18,713 nucleotides of DNA from an uncultured Ideonella sp. (GTDB lineage: Bacteria > Pseudomonadota > Gammaproteobacteria > Burkholderiales > Burkholderiaceae), in NCBI GenBank assembly GCA_946479475.1, contig CAMLGG010000087.1:1-18713 (forward strand). Direction: 5' to 3'. The position numbers and the translations under genes are program-made. This document shows, piece by piece, positions 15,609 through 18,713 of the stretch (its first letter is position 1; every line of letters starts with the position of its first letter). Under the pieces are notes generated by a model. The model searched no databases, had not been told where the DNA came from, and saw only the letters and a program-made list of their open reading frames with translations.

Positions 15609-17021
15609 TCAGGGCGCCGTGACCGTCCCGGCGATGCCGTACTGGCCGAGGCTGCCGTAGTCGCTGTAGCCCGTGTTCAGCGGGTTGCCGAAGCCCACGC
15701 CGTCGACCACCAGGTAGTAGGTGCCGGCGGCGAGGGTCGTCTCGATCGACGCCGCCAGCTTCGCCTTCGGCTTGGCCTTGGCGACGACGTTGCCTGCGCT
15801 GTCGATCAGCTTGAGCGAGACGTCCAGGTTGGCCGAGCGGGAATCGGGCAGGACGTCGATCCTCGCCGGGCCGGCGCCCGCGGTGAACGAGAAGTAATCC
15901 TTGTCCTTGCGACGTTCGATCACGCCCGCGCCCTCCAGCTTCAGGTCGGGGCCGTCGGGCGTGACGGTCAGCGCGGTCGCGGAGCCTGCCGAATTGCCAT
16001 GGTCGTCCACCCGAAGCGGGCCGCCGTTGTTGCCTATCACCACGACGTCGTCCTCGTGGTTGTTGGCTGTGTCGTACTCGCCGATGCTCCACTGGACGGT
16101 GTTCTTGTAGTAGCCCACGCCCATGATCGGTGCCCAGCCGGTCTCGCCTTCGCCGTGGCCGGGGTAGTAGCCGCCGCCCGAGTAGCCATCGTGGCTCAGG
16201 CCGAGGTTGTGGCCGGCCTCGTGCGAGATCGCTTCGGCGACGTACTTCTCGTTGCCCGAGCCCAGCATGTCCCAGAAGACGAGGGCGGGCTTGTAGAAGT
16301 CGCCGATCGCGTCGAACACGCCGACATAGGCCACGCCGCCGCACTCGCAGTCGTAGACCCCGTCGTGGTGGGTGACCAGCACGGTCGTTCCGTAGACCTG
16401 GTCGGCGCCGTCCTTGCGCGTGAGCTTGCCGGCGGCCGGCTTCTCGGTGGTGACATCGACATCGAAGGGCGCGTAATCCTCGGCCACGCGTTGCCAGATG
16501 AACTGGATGCGCTGCAGTTCCTCCTGCGAGAAGTTGGTGTCGACCTGCCCGTCCGAATCGAAAGGCTGGGCGGTGATCTCGCCCCCGCCGCCGTTCCAGG
16601 CCGTGTCCTTGAGGACTGCGCCGTCGAAGTCGAGGTAGATGGTGCGCTGCGCGCCGGGTCGGCTGTGCAGGAGGAAGGTCTGGTCCAGTGGCGCCGGCGG
16701 CTGGCCGGGGGCCGCCTCGGGGCCGACGTCCGGCGCCTTGGGCAGCGGCTGCTCGAGCGTGTCGACGGCATAGACGCGACCGTTGCCGTCCAGGCGCAGG
16801 TAGCGATCGCGCAGCAGCATGGCGCGGAACTCCTGCGGGCTGCGCTTGTGGGCGGCCGCCGCATCGGGCAGCCGTGGGCCGAGAAGGTCGATGGCGTGCT
16901 GGCCGGACGCGCCACCCTCCGCCCTGGGCAGCTGTGGCGCGGCGGCGGCGGCTTGCGCCGCGCCAGTCAGCAGCATCAGGGCGGCGGCCGCCTGGGCCGC
17001 ACCGGTAAGGGACAGGTGCAT
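15609..17021 (-). CDS. Secreted metzincin-type zinc metalloprotease with C-terminal PPC-like domain
   Basis: 470-aa predicted exported protease. The N-terminus is hydrophobic and Ala-rich (LTGAAQAAAALMLLTGAAQA), a signal peptide that is short of positive charge. A propeptide-like region follows, with YLRLDGNGRVYAVD at 74-87. The catalytic domain begins near TIYLDFDGAVL (128-138) and has the zinc motif HEAGHNLGLSHDG (H267, E268, H271, H277) and a probable Met-turn at M300 (WAPIMGVGYY). A DCECGG cysteine pair lies at 225 and 227. Residues ~340-470 resemble a bacterial pre-peptidase C-terminal beta domain (DKDYFSFTAGAGPARIDVLP, AGTYYLVVDG). The ATG at 17021 follows AAGGAG; the frame is open further upstream but would run through the rplY terminator. 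Substrate unknown. Confidence 0.88.
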   Translation of the reverse strand: MHLSLTGAAQAAAALMLLTGAAQAAAAAPQLPRAEGGASGQHAIDLLGPRLPDAAAAHKRSPQEFRAMLLRDRYLRLDGNGRVYAVDTLEQPLPKAPDVGPEAAPGQPPAPLDQTFLLHSRPGAQRTIYLDFDGAVLKDTAWNGGGGEITAQPFDSDGQVDTNFSQEELQRIQFIWQRVAEDYAPFDVDVTTEKPAAGKLTRKDGADQVYGTTVLVTHHDGVYDCECGGVAYVGVFDAIGDFYKPALVFWDMLGSGNEKYVAEAISHEAGHNLGLSHDGYSGGGYYPGHGEGETGWAPIMGVGYYKNTVQWSIGEYDTANNHEDDVVVIGNNGGPLRVDDHGNSAGSATALTVTPDGPDLKLEGAGVIERRKDKDYFSFTAGAGPARIDVLPDSRSANLDVSLKLIDSAGNVVAKAKPKAKLAASIETTLAAGTYYLVVDGVGFGNPLNTGYSDYGSLGQYGIAGTVTAP

Positions 17022-17125
17022 GGAAAGCTCCTTTTGAGGAAGAACAAGGGGAGCCCATGCTGGCCAGCGCGTCGTCGCGAAGCCATCCCTACCGCGGCAG
17101 GTCGATGCAACAGCCAGAAACGACA

Positions 17126-17147
17126 AAACCCCGCCGGGGCGGGGTTT
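17126..17147 (-). terminator. Intrinsic terminator of rplY
   Basis: On the minus strand, AAACCCCGCC and GGCGGGGTTT form a perfect ten-base stem with a two-base centre, continuing into a TTTT run, about 30 bases past the rplY stop. Classic Rho-independent layout; it separates rplY from the downstream metalloprotease gene. Confidence 0.85.
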
Positions 17148-17178
17148 GCCGATCACGCGTGATGCGAGAGCGAAGAGC

Positions 17179-17808
17179 TTACTTCTTGCCCTTGCCCTTG
17201 CCCTTCTTGTCCTCGGCCGGTGCGGCCGGCGCCGCCACGACTTCTTCCTCGGGCTTCGGCTCGGTCACGGCCACGACCACCGGGTTCAGCGTGCCGTGCT
17301 TGACGGCCTTGATGCCGGCGGGCAGCTGCAGGTCGGACACGTGCAGGCTCTTGCCCTTGACCAGGCCCGACAGGTCCACCGCGATGAACTCGGGCAGCTG
17401 GACGGCCAGGCACTCGATCTCGATCTCGGTGGCCACGTGGCTGACCAGGCACTTGTCGGTCTTGACGGCGACCGAGTTCTCTTCGCCGGAGTAGTGCAGC
17501 GGCACCTTCTTGCGCAGGCGGGTGGTCTCGTCGACGCGCTGGAAGTCCACGTGCAGGACCTGCTGCTTCCAGGGGTGCATCTGGAAGTCGCGCAGCAGGA
17601 CCTTCTGCTTCTGGCCGGCCAGTTCCATCTCCAGGATGGACGAGTGGAAGGCTTCCTTCTTCAGGGCGAAGTACAGGGCGTTGTGGTCCAGCTCGATCAT
17701 CGCGGGCTCGCCGGCCCCGAAGACGATGCCGGGCACCTTGCCGGCGGTGCGCAGGCGGCGGCTCGCTCCGGTCCCCTGCTTGGTGCGCTCGAAAGCGACG
17801 AATTCCAT
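17179..17808 (-). CDS. rplY: 50S ribosomal protein L25/general stress protein Ctc
   Basis: 209-aa 5S-rRNA-binding ribosomal protein of the long CTC/TL5 form. The N-terminal L25 domain (about 1-90) includes [24 protein letters not shown] and [24 protein letters not shown]; the C-terminal CTC beta domain (about 95-185) contains [12 protein letters not shown] and [18 protein letters not shown] Pro/Glu/Ala linker and a Lys/Gly tail ([10 protein letters not shown]) close the protein. The ATG at 17808 follows GGAGAG. It lies downstream of prs, the usual betaproteobacterial order, but pth, which often follows, is displaced about 4 kb by the ald/argP/metalloprotease block. Confidence 0.97.
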   Translation of the reverse strand: MEFVAFERTKQGTGASRRLRTAGKVPGIVFGAGEPAMIELDHNALYFALKKEAFHSSILEMELAGQKQKVLLRDFQMHPWKQQVLHVDFQRVDETTRLRKKVPLHYSGEENSVAVKTDKCLVSHVATEIEIECLAVQLPEFIAVDLSGLVKGKSLHVSDLQLPAGIKAVKHGTLNPVVVAVTEPKPEEEVVAAPAAPAEDKKGKGKGKK

Positions 17809-17863
17809 GGTTACTCTCCAATGAGTCGGGGCGTCCGCGACCAGATGCGCCCCATTTGAAAGA

Positions 17864-17879
17864 CGGCCCTCGCGGGCCG
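17864..17879 (-). terminator. GNRA hairpin 2 in prs-rplY spacer
   Basis: Minus-strand CGGCCC-GCGA-GGGCCG, a six-pair stem with a GNRA tetraloop, then TCTTTC. It is similar in design to the hairpin at 17889-17904 and lies about 55 bases before the rplY start. It could be a weak terminator/attenuator or a leader element of rplY. Confidence 0.45.
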
Positions 17880-17888
17880 CCGGCGAAA

Positions 17889-17904
17889 GAAGCCTTGCGG
17901 CTTC
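17889..17904 (-). terminator. GNRA hairpin 1 downstream of prs
   Basis: Minus-strand GAAGCC-GCAA-GGCTTC followed by TTTC: a six-pair stem with a GNRA tetraloop and a short T-rich tail. It directly abuts the displaced copy of the prs 3' end, whose TGA it overlaps, so it may be the original prs terminator. Confidence 0.5.
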
Positions 17905-17905
17905 A

Positions 17906-17927
17906 GAAGTTGTTGTTCTGCTCCGCA
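17906..17927 (-). repeat. Displaced copy of the prs 3' end (22-bp direct repeat, copy A)
   Basis: Matches 17968-17989 at 21 of 22 positions. On the minus strand it reads codons for AEQNNNF followed by a TGA at 17903-17905, exactly the C-terminus of Prs. The single difference is silent (AAC for AAT). It is 62 bases from the authentic end and out of frame with it. Confidence 0.85.
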
Positions 17928-17931
17928 GATC

Positions 17932-17952
17932 GGGGGTCGTTCATCGACTCCC
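17932..17952 (-). other. Hairpin between the two prs-end repeats
   Basis: GGGGGTCG (17932-17939) and CGACTCCC (17945-17952) pair over eight bases with one G-U and a five-base loop. An outer AGATC (17927-17931) and GATCT (17958-17962) could extend it with a bulge. The whole 40-base insert between the repeats is therefore a folded element. No T-run. Confidence 0.45.
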
Positions 17953-17964
17953 TAGCGGATCTGA

Positions 17965-18713
17965 CTAGAAATTGTTGTTCTGCTCCGCAAACATCGAGGT
18001 GACCGACTCGCCGTCCGAAATGCGGCGGATCGTCTCGGCGAACAGGAAGGCCACCGAAAGCTGGCGGATCTTCGGGCAGGCCTTGCCGGCCTCCGACAGC
18101 GGGATGGTGTTGGTGATCACGACCTCGTCCAGGTGCGAGGACTTGATGCGCTCGATCGCAGGACCGGAGAAGACAGCGTGCGTGCAGTAGGCGTATACGC
18201 TCTTGGCTCCGCGGTCCTTCAGCACCTCGGCCGCCTTCACCAGCGTGCCGGCGGTGTCGATCATGTCGTCCATGATCACGCAGTTGCGGCCGTCGATGTC
18301 GCCGATGACGTGCATCACCTCGGACACGTTGGCCTTGGGCCGGCGCTTGTCGATGATGGCCAGGTCGCAGCCGGCCTGCTTGGCCAGCGCGCGGGCGCGC
18401 ACCACGCCGCCCACGTCCGGGCTGACCACCACGAGGTCGCGATAGGCCTTGGCTTTCAAGTCGGTCAGCAGGACCGGCGAGGCGTAGATGTTGTCGACCG
18501 GGATGTCGAAGAAGCCCTGGATCTGGTCGGCGTGCAGGTCCATGGTGAGCACCCGCTCGACCCCCACCGTCTCCAGCAGGTTCGCCACCACCTTGGCCGA
18601 GATCGGCACGCGGGTGGAGCGCGGGCGGCGGTCCTGCCGGGCGTAGCCGAAGTAGGGGATCACGGCGGTGATGCGGCGCGCGCTGGCGCGCTTCAACGCA
18701 TCGACCATGATCA
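17965..18713 (-). CDS. prs: Ribose-phosphate pyrophosphokinase (5' end outside window)
   Basis: PRPP synthetase: ribose-5-phosphate + ATP to PRPP, precursor for histidine, nucleotides and NAD, and so the supplier of HisG. The window holds the last ~249 residues; roughly the first 65-70 are missing, and the frame is open to the edge. Visible: [20 protein letters not shown] and the ATP-binding [12 protein letters not shown] region, [16 protein letters not shown], the catalytic flexible-loop segment [12 protein letters not shown], and the PRPP-binding loop [12 protein letters not shown]. The C-terminus FAEQNNNF is duplicated downstream at 17906-17927. rplY follows on the same strand after 156 bases. 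Confidence 0.97.
   Translation of the reverse strand, partial: IMVDALKRASARRITAVIPYFGYARQDRRPRSTRVPISAKVVANLLETVGVERVLTMDLHADQIQGFFDIPVDNIYASPVLLTDLKAKAYRDLVVVSPDVGGVVRARALAKQAGCDLAIIDKRRPKANVSEVMHVIGDIDGRNCVIMDDMIDTAGTLVKAAEVLKDRGAKSVYAYCTHAVFSGPAIERIKSSHLDEVVITNTIPLSEAGKACPKIRQLSVAFLFAETIRRISDGESVTSMFAEQNNNF
17968..17989 (-). repeat. Authentic prs 3' end (22-bp direct repeat, copy B)
   Basis: Encodes the Prs C-terminus AEQNNNF, followed by the TAG stop at 17965-17967. It is the partner of the copy at 17906-17927, with one silent difference. Confidence 0.85.

Noticed and set aside
17022..17156. Upstream in-frame start for the metalloprotease
   Set aside because: The extension would begin inside the region just past rplY, cross its terminator and lose the signal peptide position; the ATG at 17021 has a good Shine-Dalgarno.
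15999..17162. Plus-strand frame opposite the metalloprotease
   Set aside because: Shadow; the zinc motif, Met-turn and Shine-Dalgarno all support the minus-strand gene.

Overview
The window is high-GC DNA with strong codon-position bias. Gene content and order (an ibaG/bolA-murA-hisGDC... cluster beside a coaD-ferredoxin-pth-rplY-prs cluster) point to a betaproteobacterium, most likely Burkholderiales. This is inferred from family resemblance and synteny; no database was searched.

Layout, left to right. (1) 1-1405: the 3' part of an ABC-2 type exporter ATPase and its complete permease. (2) 1428-8913, + strand: ibaG (BolA-like), murA, then hisG-hisD-[antitoxin-toxin]-hisC-hisB-hisH-hisA. Many junctions are 4-base ATGA/GTGA overlaps, so most of the chain looks translationally coupled. 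A ribbon-helix-helix antitoxin and PIN toxin pair sits inside the operon between hisD and hisC. (3) 8847-9914, - strand: a DJ-1/PfpI protein and an RHH_4-type protein interrupt the his run; the RHH_4 gene overlaps the end of hisA antisense. (4) 10048-12271, + strand: hisF, rsmD, coaD and a 2[4Fe-4S] ferredoxin. hisI and hisE, which often follow hisF in related bacteria, are absent here. (5) 12275-14333, - strand: argP-like LysR regulator, pth and a DUF4124-like secreted protein, divergent from (6) ald, alanine dehydrogenase, on + (14457-15572). (7) 15609-18713, - strand: prs (5' end outside the window), rplY with a clear intrinsic terminator, and a secreted metzincin-type zinc protease.

How the genes work together. 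prs makes PRPP, the substrate that HisG commits to histidine. HisG, D, C, B, H, A and F are all here; HisI, HisE and HisZ (needed by this short-form HisG) must be elsewhere. ibaG and murA link the region to the Fe-S/acid-stress and cell-wall functions, coaD to CoA synthesis, and rsmD, pth and rplY to translation.

The most interesting signal is at the hisD/antitoxin junction. Three 15-bp palindromes repeat at exactly 16-bp intervals (4981-5027) and are superimposed on a TTGACA-N17-GAAAAT promoter whose -35 box contains the hisD stop codon. The antitoxin, toxin, hisC, hisB and hisH then follow by successive start/stop overlaps, and the toxin has lost two usually conserved PIN-motif residues. 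I infer that this may be a toxin-antitoxin module domesticated as an internal regulatory switch for the second half of the histidine operon. A second unusual spot is the prs-rplY spacer, which contains a 22-bp copy of the prs 3' end, a hairpin between the two copies, and two further tandem GNRA-loop hairpins.
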